Positions 15,638 to 23,532 of a stretch of 33,295 nt of DNA are shown one piece after another (the stretch's first letter is position 1; each line of letters starts with the position of its first letter). The notes under the pieces were generated by a model. The model did no database searches, was not told where the DNA came from, and saw nothing but the letters and a program-made list of their open reading frames with translations. This stretch comes from Bacteroidaceae bacterium (GTDB lineage: Bacteria > Bacteroidota > Bacteroidia > Bacteroidales > Bacteroidaceae), in assembly GCA_024401185.1 (NCBI GenBank), contig JAKSLO010000019.1, positions 1 through 33,295 of the forward strand. The letters run 5' to 3'. The translations under genes were made by a program, and so were the position numbers.

Positions 15638-17692
15638 ATGGACGAGTCATGCAATATGCCCAATAAGACTAAGCCCCTCCCCCTCATCGGGGAGGTGGCC
15701 GAAAGCCAAAGAACAGTTCTTGCTGAGAAACTGCTTCATGAGCATTTTGGCTACGACTCTTTCCGTGGTATTCAACGAGAAATCATCGAAAGCATCATGT
15801 CAGGCAAAGATACGCTTGGCTTGATGCCTACCGGTGGTGGAAAGAGCATTACTTTTCAGATTCCTGCACTTGCCTGTCAAGGCACCTGTATCGTCGTTAC
15901 CCCCCTCATTGCCCTGATGAAGGATCAGGTAAACCACTTACGCAAAAAGGGCATCAAGGCTACAGCGGTGTACACGGGAATGACACACGAGAAAGTCATT
16001 ACCGCACTCGAGAACTGCATCCTTGGAGATTACAAACTACTTTACATCTCACCTGAACGTATCTGCAACGAACTCTTCCAAGCCAAACTGGCACACATGA
16101 ATGTCAGTTTCATCTGTATCGACGAGGCTCATTGTATCTCACAATGGGGGTATGATTTCCGTCCCAGTTATCTACTGATAAAGCAGATACGTAAGATGGT
16201 GCCTCATGCACCTATTCTGGCGCTTACGGCTACTGCCACCCTTCCCGTCATCGATGACATCCAGCAGCAACTGGAGTTCAAGCAAAACAATGTCTTTCGC
16301 ATGAGTTTTGAGCGAAAGAACCTTGCCTACATCGTGCAAAAGGCAGAAGAAAAGGAGAGTGCCATCAAACGTCTGCTCGACGAGAATGAGGGAAGTATCA
16401 TCATCTACACACGCAATCGTCAGCAAACCAAGGAATATGCAGACAAAATCCTCTCATGGGGACATACGGCCATACACTACCATGCTGGTCTCAGCAATGC
16501 AGAGAAAGACGACCGACAAGCCAAATGGCAAGATGGGAAAATACGAATCATGGTATCAACCAATGCGTTCGGCATGGGTATCGACAAATCGGACGTACGT
16601 TTGGTTATCCATGCTGGTGTGCCCGACTCTGTCGAGGCTTACTTTCAGGAAGCAGGACGTGCTGGGCGTGACGGTGCCCCCGCAAGAGCCATACTACTTT
16701 ACAACAGCACAGACATCAAGACGCTGAGACGACGCGTGGACGAAGCATTCCCTACCAAGGAGCAAATAAGGCAAATCTATCTGGAAGTTTGCTGCTACTA
16801 CGAATTAGCCATTGGTTTTGGACAAGGCATGCGGAAGGAGTTCAACCTGCAAGACTTCTGTAGGAAGTTCCGCCACTTTCCCACCATGGTAGAAAGTGCA
16901 TTGGGCATACTCACTAAATCGGGATACATAGAATACACCGATGCGGAGGAGGGAGCAAGCCGTATGATGATCAATGTCACACGCGACGAACTCTACCACA
17001 TACCCGACACAGACAAACGTGCAGAAAACATATTGCAAGCCCTCTTTCGTCAATATTCTGGCTTGTTTGTGCATCTGGTCACCATCGACGAGTCACTCAT
17101 AGCAAAGGCTACCTCGCTGACCATGGATGAAGTTTACCACGAACTCAAGGAACTCAACCATCGTGGCATTATCACCTTCATCCCTCGCAAAAACATTCCC
17201 CACATCACATTCACCCGTGAGCGACGAGACGCAGCAACAATACGTATACCCTATGAGGTGTACGAAGCACGAAGAGACAACCTACAAAAACGTATCGAAG
17301 CAATGATTGGCTATCTCACTGAGGACGATACTTGCCGCAGTTCTTATCTCCTATCCTATTTCGGAGAGAAGGATACGCACCCGTGCGGACAATGCGACAT
17401 CTGTACAGAATATGACGAGACAGGCCATCCAGTAATGAATCTGCTCAGAAAGGTCGCATCCATTTTCTCCACGCACACCACGCCAAAACAAGAGCAATAC
17501 GAAAAAGAATATGCCGACATCAAGCAAAGTCTGATTGCCCAGCTCAAAGAGGCAGGAAGCATACACCCATTCATGCTTGACTTTGACAACTACAATGAAG
17601 AAATTGTAAAAGACGTCATAAAGCAGATGAGTGATGATGGAGAGATAATAACCGATGATACCTTCCGCATCTCACTTTCCAAGGTTAATTAA
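15638..17692 (+). CDS. recQ: ATP-dependent DNA helicase RecQ
   Basis: 684-aa superfamily 2 helicase. Motifs are motif 0 with Walker A (GLMPTGGGKSITFQIP), the DEAH-type box IDEAHCISQWGYDFRPSY, AIHYHAGLS, VSTNAFGMGIDKSDVR and motif VI QEAGRAGRDG. The zinc-binding region (CRSSYLLSYFGE...CGQCDIC) and a winged helix follow. The C-terminal stretch after about 600 does not look like a canonical HRDC domain. The first ~26 residues are not family sequence: codons 12-21 (KPLPLIGEVA) are translated from the GC-rich repeat at 15672-15700. No in-frame ATG lies after the repeat and before the conserved region, so it appears to be truly translated. Confidence 0.95.
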   Translation: MDESCNMPNKTKPLPLIGEVAESQRTVLAEKLLHEHFGYDSFRGIQREIIESIMSGKDTLGLMPTGGGKSITFQIPALACQGTCIVVTPLIALMKDQVNHLRKKGIKATAVYTGMTHEKVITALENCILGDYKLLYISPERICNELFQAKLAHMNVSFICIDEAHCISQWGYDFRPSYLLIKQIRKMVPHAPILALTATATLPVIDDIQQQLEFKQNNVFRMSFERKNLAYIVQKAEEKESAIKRLLDENEGSIIIYTRNRQQTKEYADKILSWGHTAIHYHAGLSNAEKDDRQAKWQDGKIRIMVSTNAFGMGIDKSDVRLVIHAGVPDSVEAYFQEAGRAGRDGAPARAILLYNSTDIKTLRRRVDEAFPTKEQIRQIYLEVCCYYELAIGFGQGMRKEFNLQDFCRKFRHFPTMVESALGILTKSGYIEYTDAEEGASRMMINVTRDELYHIPDTDKRAENILQALFRQYSGLFVHLVTIDESLIAKATSLTMDEVYHELKELNHRGIITFIPRKNIPHITFTRERRDAATIRIPYEVYEARRDNLQKRIEAMIGYLTEDDTCRSSYLLSYFGEKDTHPCGQCDICTEYDETGHPVMNLLRKVASIFSTHTTPKQEQYEKEYADIKQSLIAQLKEAGSIHPFMLDFDNYNEEIVKDVIKQMSDDGEIITDDTFRISLSKVN
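15672..15700 (+). repeat. GC-rich palindromic repeat, copy 5, inside the recQ coding region
   Basis: AGCCCCTCCCCCTCATCGGG then GAGGTGG. It encodes PLPLIGEV near the RecQ N-terminus. Same family as 5839, 23060 and 23563. Confidence 0.7.
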
Positions 17693-17746
17693 CATCTCCA
17701 GTTCCCCACCCTTTGTATCGTCTGATACTTAGGAAATTGGCTTTGA

Positions 17747-17826
17747 AGTTAAGGATAGTTATGAGAGAGTTAATGGTAGTAGTAAAAGTTAAGGGTAGAT
17801 AGAGGAAGTTAAGGGTCGTTATGAGG
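17747..17826 (+). repeat. Four degenerate 19-21-bp tandem repeats downstream of recQ
   Basis: Units start at 17747, 17768, 17787 and 17807, each with AGTTAAKGRTAG followed by a purine-rich tail. Inverted copies of the AGTTAAGG word follow at 17949-17963. The region 17693-17992 lies between the convergent recQ and superoxide-reductase genes and holds no credible gene; no clean intrinsic terminator is visible. Confidence 0.6.
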
Positions 17827-17992
17827 AAAATACAGTTCTATAGGTGAAAACCTCAAGAAGCAAGACATACATCTTTAACTTCACGTATCATCCTCTTCTC
17901 GGTCGTGTCAACAATCTCTTAGCAAGACAATCGACATTTTGCTTCCAGTAACTTCCCTTAACTTCTTTACCCTCCTACAAAAAAGACAAACA

Positions 17993-18373
17993 CTATGCGT
18001 CGATCGAGAAGCACCACAACCCGTGGATGTTACAGTAAGAGTAAACCGCAATCACATCATCAGAGATGAGGAAGAACGCTTCAGGAATACCATTGGGAAG
18101 AAGTCGTCGCATCTCAAAACCGCGGGAGGTTTCCAGACAGATAAAACAAATGTGGTGCTCTATGGTGGCAGGATGTGGCTTCTTGCCTACGCATACCTTC
18201 AACGTGCAATAATCCATTCTGAGAAGTGAGGGCAAATGGCTCTCCGTTGCTCCGTCGGTACTATTGGCACTTAGCTCTATCATCTCCTTGCCACAGCAAT
18301 ACGGGGTGATGGCGCTATCAACCACTTTCACAATAACATTGCCACACACGCTGCATTTATAAAACTTAATCAT
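17993..18373 (-). CDS. dfx: Desulfoferrodoxin-type superoxide reductase
   Basis: 126-aa two-domain superoxide reductase that reduces superoxide to hydrogen peroxide without releasing oxygen, typical of anaerobes. The desulforedoxin domain has C7-x2-C10 and C26-C27 for the rubredoxin-like iron. The catalytic iron centre ligands are H46, H67, H73 (or H74), C114 and H117 (CNIHGLW). The usual EKHVP motif reads ESHLP here: the conserved lysine, which helps guide superoxide in, is serine (S45). It starts 25 bp after ferritin, so the pair is an operon pairing iron storage with superoxide removal. Confidence 0.93.
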   Translation of the reverse strand: MIKFYKCSVCGNVIVKVVDSAITPYCCGKEMIELSANSTDGATESHLPSLLRMDYCTLKVCVGKKPHPATIEHHICFICLETSRGFEMRRLLPNGIPEAFFLISDDVIAVYSYCNIHGLWCFSIDA

Positions 18374-18398
18374 GGCTAATCAAAATTTAAAGTGAAAC

Positions 18399-18929
18399 CT
18401 AAGCTATCCATATCTCGGCATTGTGAATCTTGGGACGCTCATACTTGCGCATGGACAGTTTGTTGTCCAACTGGAAAGCAAGACATGGGTTATCACGCGT
18501 CAAAAGGAATTGCTGCAACATTTCTTTGCAGTCCTGCTCCTCCTCCACTTGCTCGTTAACAAACCACGTAATAATGTTGATAGTGGCATAATCGTTCTGC
18601 CGATATGCTTCGTGTGCTATGGCATGAATCATCTCGGTAACCTTCTGCTCGTGCTTCAAGGCATCCTCAAACAAGCTGATAGATGATTCCCAATTGTGGC
18701 ACACGCTCTGCATAGCATCAAGTTTAATGCGCTCACCTCTGGAAATCAAATAGTTTTGCAGTATGCGCGAATGATCCAACTCTTCACGAGCCTGCACATA
18801 AAACCAATTAGCTACTCCGCAGTTGCCCTTATGACGGGCATCAAGCGACATGGACAGATAATAGAATGCTGACCAAAGTTCAGCGTTGATCTGCTTGTTG
18901 ATTAACTCACAAATTTCTTTAGTAATCAT
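18399..18929 (-). CDS. ftnA: Non-haem bacterial ferritin
   Basis: 176-aa ferritin storing iron in a 24-mer shell. Ferroxidase residues are E17, E50, H53, E94 and Q127/E130, matching the bacterial FtnA spacing. The C-terminal tail (about 155-176) is a little longer than usual. It is preceded by a TAnnTTTG promoter and a strong Shine-Dalgarno sequence, AAGGAGA, 7-8 bases before the ATG, which is unusual in this genome. Cotranscribed with superoxide reductase. Confidence 0.95.
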   Translation of the reverse strand: MITKEICELINKQINAELWSAFYYLSMSLDARHKGNCGVANWFYVQAREELDHSRILQNYLISRGERIKLDAMQSVCHNWESSISLFEDALKHEQKVTEMIHAIAHEAYRQNDYATINIITWFVNEQVEEEQDCKEMLQQFLLTRDNPCLAFQLDNKLSMRKYERPKIHNAEIWIA

Positions 18930-18933
18930 AATC

Positions 18934-18970
18934 GTCTCCTTTCTTTTTTATTAAATCGGAGGCAAAGGTA
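18934..18970 (-). promoter_or_regulatory. Ferritin promoter box and strong ribosome-binding site
   Basis: TACCTTTG on the minus strand at 18970-18963 is the -7 box, and AAAGGAGAC at 18942-18934 is a near-perfect Shine-Dalgarno sequence. No TTTG is seen 20 bp upstream, which may mean that an activator helps. Confidence 0.7.
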
Positions 18971-19072
18971 TGCATAAATACGATTATAATTCTATATCTG
19001 CAAATCAACGTTACTATATGTCGATAAGATACGCTAATGAAAAAGAGGCATAAGCATAGTGTTTACTTAATC

Positions 19073-19618
19073 TTACCCCTCCACCATCATCTTCCAATAG
19101 GTATGGCCAAAGATGAAGAGGTCGCCGGCAGGCTTAAAACCTAATGTGGCATAGAGATGCTGGGCACGGGTGTTGATGGGATCGACAGCCAAGGTGACAT
19201 GCAAACCCAACGAACAGCCCTCGGCAATGGCGTGTTGCAACAGGGCACGGCCAATGCCCTTGCCACGGAAGACGGGCATGACTGCCAAAGAGTCGAGGTA
19301 ATACTCGCCGGGAATGGCCTCGTCCTCCATACCCGGGAACTCCACTCCCAGATGCTGACGGACAAGGTCCATGGTGACTTGTCGCATGGCATGGTAACGA
19401 CTTCCATCATAGGCCGTTATCATACCTGCAGGAATACCGTCAACCTCGGCAATAATCGTGTTGCGCCATGAGTAGAGCACATCATCGCGCACACAGATGA
19501 CACGCCCAAAGAGACGTATCTGCTCTTCGGGCGTATCTTCGTATAACATGGCCATGTGAAACCCTCGCGCTATGAAGAGTGCATCGTCCACATTGGCCGG
19601 TCGAAAACGGAGAATCAT
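19073..19618 (-). CDS. GNAT family N-acetyltransferase
   Basis: 181-aa single-domain GNAT. The acetyl-CoA-binding motif A reads VMPVFRGKGIGRALLQHA (about 113-130), followed by the NTRAQHLYATLGF motif typical of the family C-terminus. The acceptor substrate cannot be read from sequence. It begins 26 bp after the FadL-type gene, so it is probably cotranscribed with it. Confidence 0.9.
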   Translation of the reverse strand: MILRFRPANVDDALFIARGFHMAMLYEDTPEEQIRLFGRVICVRDDVLYSWRNTIIAEVDGIPAGMITAYDGSRYHAMRQVTMDLVRQHLGVEFPGMEDEAIPGEYYLDSLAVMPVFRGKGIGRALLQHAIAEGCSLGLHVTLAVDPINTRAQHLYATLGFKPAGDLFIFGHTYWKMMVEG

Positions 19619-19644
19619 GACTTCCTTTTCTGTGATGAAAAGAA

Positions 19645-21138
19645 TTACAAATTCAGATTAAAGCCGATGGCAACCACATCATTCTTGCGGCTGTAAACGT
19701 CGGTCTTCAAACCGCCGAGGGTGGTAACGGTGCGATCGCCATAGAAGGTGTGCATGTAACCCAGGTCGATGTCGAAACGGTCGGTAGCCTTGATGCGGAA
19801 GCCAAAGCCCACCATGTGGTTGGAGAGGTTGAAGCTGAGATCGTTCATGTACTCGTCCGACAGACCGTACTGAGTTGTCTGCCATGAGGCACTAACTGCC
19901 ACACGCTTGGCAAGGCTGTACTCTACAGAGGCATTGAGCTCCCATGTGTTATGGTCGATAAGATCCTGTTTGTCACCATATTTCTTAGCACTCTTATCAA
20001 AATACACGTTGTAGCCAGCACCCATGCGAAGCTTCTCGTTGGGAGTGTACATAGTACCCAATGACAAGATGCCAGGAATGTCCTCGCGCACCTTTGCATC
20101 GTCGGCAAACTGACCCAGCACGTTGCCTGGCTGAGCAGACTGCAGCTTGGCAAAGTCGTTCATCTCGGTCTTGTTCTTGAGGTTCATCTTAGTGGGAGCC
20201 TCAAATTTCGCCGCAAAGTTCCACTGGTCGTTCACCTTGTAGTCGATGCCAATGATAGGGGTCACGCCAAAGCTCGTCTGGTCAGCGTTCATGGTCAGCG
20301 TATTGTCGCCCAACTTCTGTGCACCAGTACCTCCACCGGTCATGTCAGCACCCATCAATGCCTTGGTGGGAACAGAATAGCTGTAAGTAAAATTCGCTAC
20401 TACATCCTGCACATATCCATAGTAGTTGCAAGTGGCATACACGCCGCGCACACCCACAAAAGCCGACATATTGTCGCTGAACTTATAAGCAGCACCCAGT
20501 TGCAAACCGAAATAGTAACTGCGACCGCGCATGAAAGCATCGAGAGAGTAGCCAGTCATAGCGCTGTTAAAGGTACCTTTGTCCACAATACCGCCAGCCA
20601 TGTCAGAAGGCACACCTGCCTTCAACAGGCCATCGAGAACCGTATTCTTGACCATATTGTTCACCATGCCGGGCAACTGCTGTGCAATGGTGCTGCTGTA
20701 GAGAGTCTCGAACGAACCCAATCCCTTGTCAAACTCGCACTTGCCGCCACCACCGGTAAGGGCAAAATGACCGCTGAAGCTCCACTTGTCCTTGTTGTAT
20801 GCCACAGTGAGCGAGGGAATCACAGGAGCAAGAGCCTTGCCCTTGAACTCATGAGTAGCGTTCTGGTTTTGGGTATTCAAAGCGAAGTAAGGGAAAGTCG
20901 TTAAGATATTGCGCTGCTGAATTGCAGTCTGACTGTTAAGGCTCAAGTGCCAGCCATTACCCAGAAAAGCGCCACCCGCAGGATTGGCGTAGATGCCAGC
21001 AATGTCGATAAGACCATTCTGAGCCATGTAGCGCAAGAATGCCGCATTCTGATTGGAGTTTGTGAGCAGGCCGCCTGCCTGTGCCGTCATAGCTCCAAAA
21101 GCAAGGAGAGCTGCCGAAATAACAATTTTTTTCTTCAT
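19645..21138 (-). CDS. OmpP1/FadL family outer-membrane transport protein
   Basis: 497-aa beta-barrel protein with a signal peptide (about 1-21, ending TAQA). The N-terminal NQNAAFLRYMAQNGLIDIAG and YANPAGGAFL segments match the FadL/OmpP1 hatch region, and it ends in an alternating aromatic strand (VVAIGFNLNL). FadL proteins take up hydrophobic compounds such as long-chain fatty acids; the actual cargo here is unknown. It has its own promoter about 90 bp upstream. Confidence 0.9.
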   Translation of the reverse strand: MKKKIVISAALLAFGAMTAQAGGLLTNSNQNAAFLRYMAQNGLIDIAGIYANPAGGAFLGNGWHLSLNSQTAIQQRNILTTFPYFALNTQNQNATHEFKGKALAPVIPSLTVAYNKDKWSFSGHFALTGGGGKCEFDKGLGSFETLYSSTIAQQLPGMVNNMVKNTVLDGLLKAGVPSDMAGGIVDKGTFNSAMTGYSLDAFMRGRSYYFGLQLGAAYKFSDNMSAFVGVRGVYATCNYYGYVQDVVANFTYSYSVPTKALMGADMTGGGTGAQKLGDNTLTMNADQTSFGVTPIIGIDYKVNDQWNFAAKFEAPTKMNLKNKTEMNDFAKLQSAQPGNVLGQFADDAKVREDIPGILSLGTMYTPNEKLRMGAGYNVYFDKSAKKYGDKQDLIDHNTWELNASVEYSLAKRVAVSASWQTTQYGLSDEYMNDLSFNLSNHMVGFGFRIKATDRFDIDLGYMHTFYGDRTVTTLGGLKTDVYSRKNDVVAIGFNLNL

Positions 21139-21188
21139 AAAGTACGATTATTAAACAATTTAAACCTTATTACTCTACATCCCGACAT

Positions 21189-21256
21189 TGTTCTATTTTG
21201 TCGAAGATATGTTCTATTTCGACGCAAAGTTAGCACTTTCTGCAAAAACATGCAAA
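21189..21256 (-). promoter_or_regulatory. FadL-family promoter with paired direct repeats in the leader
   Basis: On the minus strand TTTG (21256-21253), 20 bp, then TAACTTTG (21232-21225). Two copies of TGTTCTATTT on the plus strand (21189-21198 and 21210-21219) start 21 bp apart, about two helical turns, and lie just downstream of the transcript start. They could bind a regulator. Confidence 0.7.
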
Positions 21257-21392
21257 CTTTTTGAAGAAAAATGCACAGTAAGCATGCAAAATGTGCAAAA
21301 CAAGACTGTCCGTAATATTCCCCACGAAGGCAAGCATGGTCATTTCGCCCGCAGGAGTACTTCTAAGAGGCTCCTATGTGCGCCCTACTTTG

Positions 21393-21454
21393 ACACAATT
21401 GGCTTACGTCTGGCTTACGTGTTTTTACGTAAGCCAGACGTAAGCCAATTGTGT
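21393..21454. repeat. Perfect 28-bp inverted repeat with a 6-bp loop
   Basis: Arms 21393-21420 and 21427-21454 are exact complements with loop GTTTTT. Each arm itself contains GGCTTACGT twice with an 11-bp period. It stands alone in the 534-bp divergent gap between the FadL and ffh promoters; no gene is visible there. Confidence 0.9.
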
Positions 21455-21458
21455 GCAG

Positions 21459-21492
21459 AGAGTGTTCTGGTAGGAGGCTGACAGAACACTCT
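21459..21492 (+). terminator. Hairpin with an 11-bp stem, possible terminator
   Basis: AGAGTGTTCTG (21459-21469) pairs with CAGAACACTCT (21482-21492), loop of 12, followed by GGCTCTTTTA. It would end a rightward transcript, yet no gene precedes it on this strand, which suggests either a small RNA including the 21393-21454 hairpin or a barrier before the ffh promoter. Confidence 0.5.
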
Positions 21493-21610
21493 GGCTCTTT
21501 TATCCCCAGTTCATCGGGCATGATGCACGCTTCAGCCCGTCTGTATAAGGCAAAAAATACAAAAAATACAAGTCAAAACTCCCGAAGTTACGATTTCATC
21601 ATTACTAAAA

Positions 21611-21642
21611 TTTGGATAATCGCATAATTATAAGTACCTTTG
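21611..21642 (+). promoter_or_regulatory. Promoter of ffh
   Basis: TTTG (21611-21614), exactly 20 bp, TACCTTTG (21635-21642): a full Bacteroidota sigma-ABfr promoter. The transcript would start about 26 nt before the ATG. Confidence 0.85.
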
Positions 21643-21672
21643 CACCCAAATTTGAAATAACTAAAATAAAAT

Positions 21673-23058
21673 ATGTTTGATAATCTAAGCGAGAGACTTG
21701 AACGATCCTTCAAGATTCTGAAGGGTGAGGGAAAGATTACCGAGATCAATGTAGCAGAAACACTTAAGGATGTGCGCCGTGCATTGCTTGATGCCGACGT
21801 AAACTACAAAGTGGCTAAGGAGTTTACCGACACGGTAAAGAAGAAGGCTTTGGGCCAGAACGTGCTTACTGCCGTGAAGCCCAGTCAGCTGATGGTGAAG
21901 ATTGTTCACGACGAGCTGGCCGACCTGATGGGTGGCGACACCGCAGAGCTGAACCTTCCCGGCCGTACAGGCGACCCCACCATCATCCTCATGGCAGGTC
22001 TTAACGGTTCGGGTAAGACTACCTTTACCGGCAAGCTGGCCAAGATGCTGAAGGAGAAGAAGGCTAAGAATCCTCTTGTGGCTGCCTGCGACACCTTCCG
22101 TCCTGCCGCTATGGAGCAGCTGAAGGTGCTGGCCGACCAGGTGGGTGTGCCCTGCTACCTTGAGATGGGTGCTACCGATCCCGTCAAGGTGGCTCTCAAC
22201 GCCATCCAGGAGGCACGCGCCAAAGCCAACGATGTGGTCATCGTCGATACCGCTGGTCGTCTGGCCATCGACGAGGAACTGATGCAGCAGATTCAGGACA
22301 TCCGCGATGCCATCCATCCTCACGAAATCTTGTTCGTAGTAGATGCCATGACGGGTCAGGATGCCGTCAACACCGCCAAGGAGTTCAACGACCGCCTCGA
22401 CTACACGGGCGTAGTGCTCACCAAACTGGATGGTGACACGCGCGGTGGTGCTGCGCTCTCTATCCGCACCGTAGTGAACAAGCCCATCAAGTTCGTCGGA
22501 ACAGGCGAGAAGATGGATGCCATCGATCCATTCCACCCCACCCGTATGGCCGACCGCATCCTGGGCATGGGCGACATCGTGTCGTTGGTAGAGAAGGCAC
22601 AGGAGCAATATGACGAGAAGGAGGCGAAGCGCCTTGAGGCACGTCTGCGCAAGAACAAGTTCGACTTCAACGACTTCTACCAGCAGATTCAGCAGATCAA
22701 GAAGATGGGTAACATCAAGGATCTGGCAAGCATGATTCCCGGTGTGGGCAAGGCCCTCAAGAACATCGACATCGACGACAATGCCTTCAAGGGCATCGAG
22801 GCCATCATTCTCTCCATGACTCCCAAGGAGCGCGAGAATCCAGGTCTGCTCAACACCAGTCGCCGTCAGCGCATCGCCAAGGGTTCGGGCACCAACATCC
22901 AGGAGGTGAACCGCCTCATCAAGCAGTTCGACCAGACACGTCAGATGATGAAGATGGTTACCGACAAGAGCAAGATGCAACAGATGGCTGCCATGATGAA
23001 GATGAAGGGCGGCATGCCTGGTATGCCAGGTATGCCAGGTATGCCAGGCGCGAAATAA
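21673..23058 (+). CDS. ffh: Signal recognition particle protein Ffh
   Basis: 461-aa SRP54 homologue that binds 4.5S RNA and signal sequences of nascent membrane proteins. N domain (about 1-85), then NG GTPase motifs GLNGSGKTT (about 110), DTFRPAA, DTAGR and TKLDGD, then a methionine-rich M domain with the RNA-binding SRRQRIAKGSG. It ends in a repeated MPG tail (GMPGMPGMPG), common in the family. A minus-strand open frame of 431 codons across it is only a codon-bias shadow. Confidence 0.97.
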   Translation: MFDNLSERLERSFKILKGEGKITEINVAETLKDVRRALLDADVNYKVAKEFTDTVKKKALGQNVLTAVKPSQLMVKIVHDELADLMGGDTAELNLPGRTGDPTIILMAGLNGSGKTTFTGKLAKMLKEKKAKNPLVAACDTFRPAAMEQLKVLADQVGVPCYLEMGATDPVKVALNAIQEARAKANDVVIVDTAGRLAIDEELMQQIQDIRDAIHPHEILFVVDAMTGQDAVNTAKEFNDRLDYTGVVLTKLDGDTRGGAALSIRTVVNKPIKFVGTGEKMDAIDPFHPTRMADRILGMGDIVSLVEKAQEQYDEKEAKRLEARLRKNKFDFNDFYQQIQQIKKMGNIKDLASMIPGVGKALKNIDIDDNAFKGIEAIILSMTPKERENPGLLNTSRRQRIAKGSGTNIQEVNRLIKQFDQTRQMMKMVTDKSKMQQMAAMMKMKGGMPGMPGMPGMPGAK

Positions 23059-23059
23059 A

Positions 23060-23096
23060 GCCTCTCCCCCTACCCCTCCCCCAATAGGGAGGGGAG
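23060..23096 (+). repeat. GC-rich palindromic repeat, copy 6
   Basis: GCCTCTCCCCC, TACCCCTCCCCC, then AATAGGGAGGGGAG; it starts one base after the ffh stop. Best match to copy 2 (5839-5873). Confidence 0.75.
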
Positions 23097-23132
23097 TTTA
23101 GTTAGACGAAACTCTCATTACGGTTATAGAAA

Positions 23133-23516
23133 ATGGGGAAATTCTGGTATCAGACAGCATCACCTGACAGGTATAGCCTACTAAAGGAATATGCCAAGAA
23201 AAACCGGGAAAATGCGACAGAGGCAGAAGAATACCTTTGGACATTCCTCGACAGGAAGAGTACGGGACACAAATGGAGGAGACAACATATCATTGGCGAT
23301 TACATAGCTGACTTTGTCTGTCTAAAGGAAAGACTCATCATCGAGGTAGATGGCGCTTACCATCTCGAGCATGAACAGCAACAAGACGACGAGATGCGCA
23401 CAAGGGCGCTCGAAGCAATGGGCTTTCACGTCATACGATTCACCAACGAAGAGGTGATGACCGACCTCGTAGGTGTGCTCGAACAAATAAACAATGTAAT
23501 TGAAGAATACAATTAA
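23133..23516 (+). CDS. DUF559 family protein, endonuclease-like
   Basis: 127-aa DUF559 protein, a small family with a Vsr-like PD-(D/E)XK nuclease fold. Motifs are AEEYLWTFL (about 32-40), [17 protein letters not shown] with the putative catalytic Asp, and [10 protein letters not shown] with Glu and Asp. No activity can be proved from sequence. The flanks are notable: a GC-rich repeat ends 36 bp before its start and another begins 46 bp after its stop, inside folD. It separates ffh from folD. Confidence 0.85.
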   Translation: MGKFWYQTASPDRYSLLKEYAKKNRENATEAEEYLWTFLDRKSTGHKWRRQHIIGDYIADFVCLKERLIIEVDGAYHLEHEQQQDDEMRTRALEAMGFHVIRFTNEEVMTDLVGVLEQINNVIEEYN

Positions 23517-23532
23517 TCAAAAAGATAAAACT

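Noticed and set aside
21685-22980. 431-codon open frame on the minus strand across ffh
   Set aside because: Shadow of the Ffh reading frame; no promoter and low-complexity Leu/Val/His composition.
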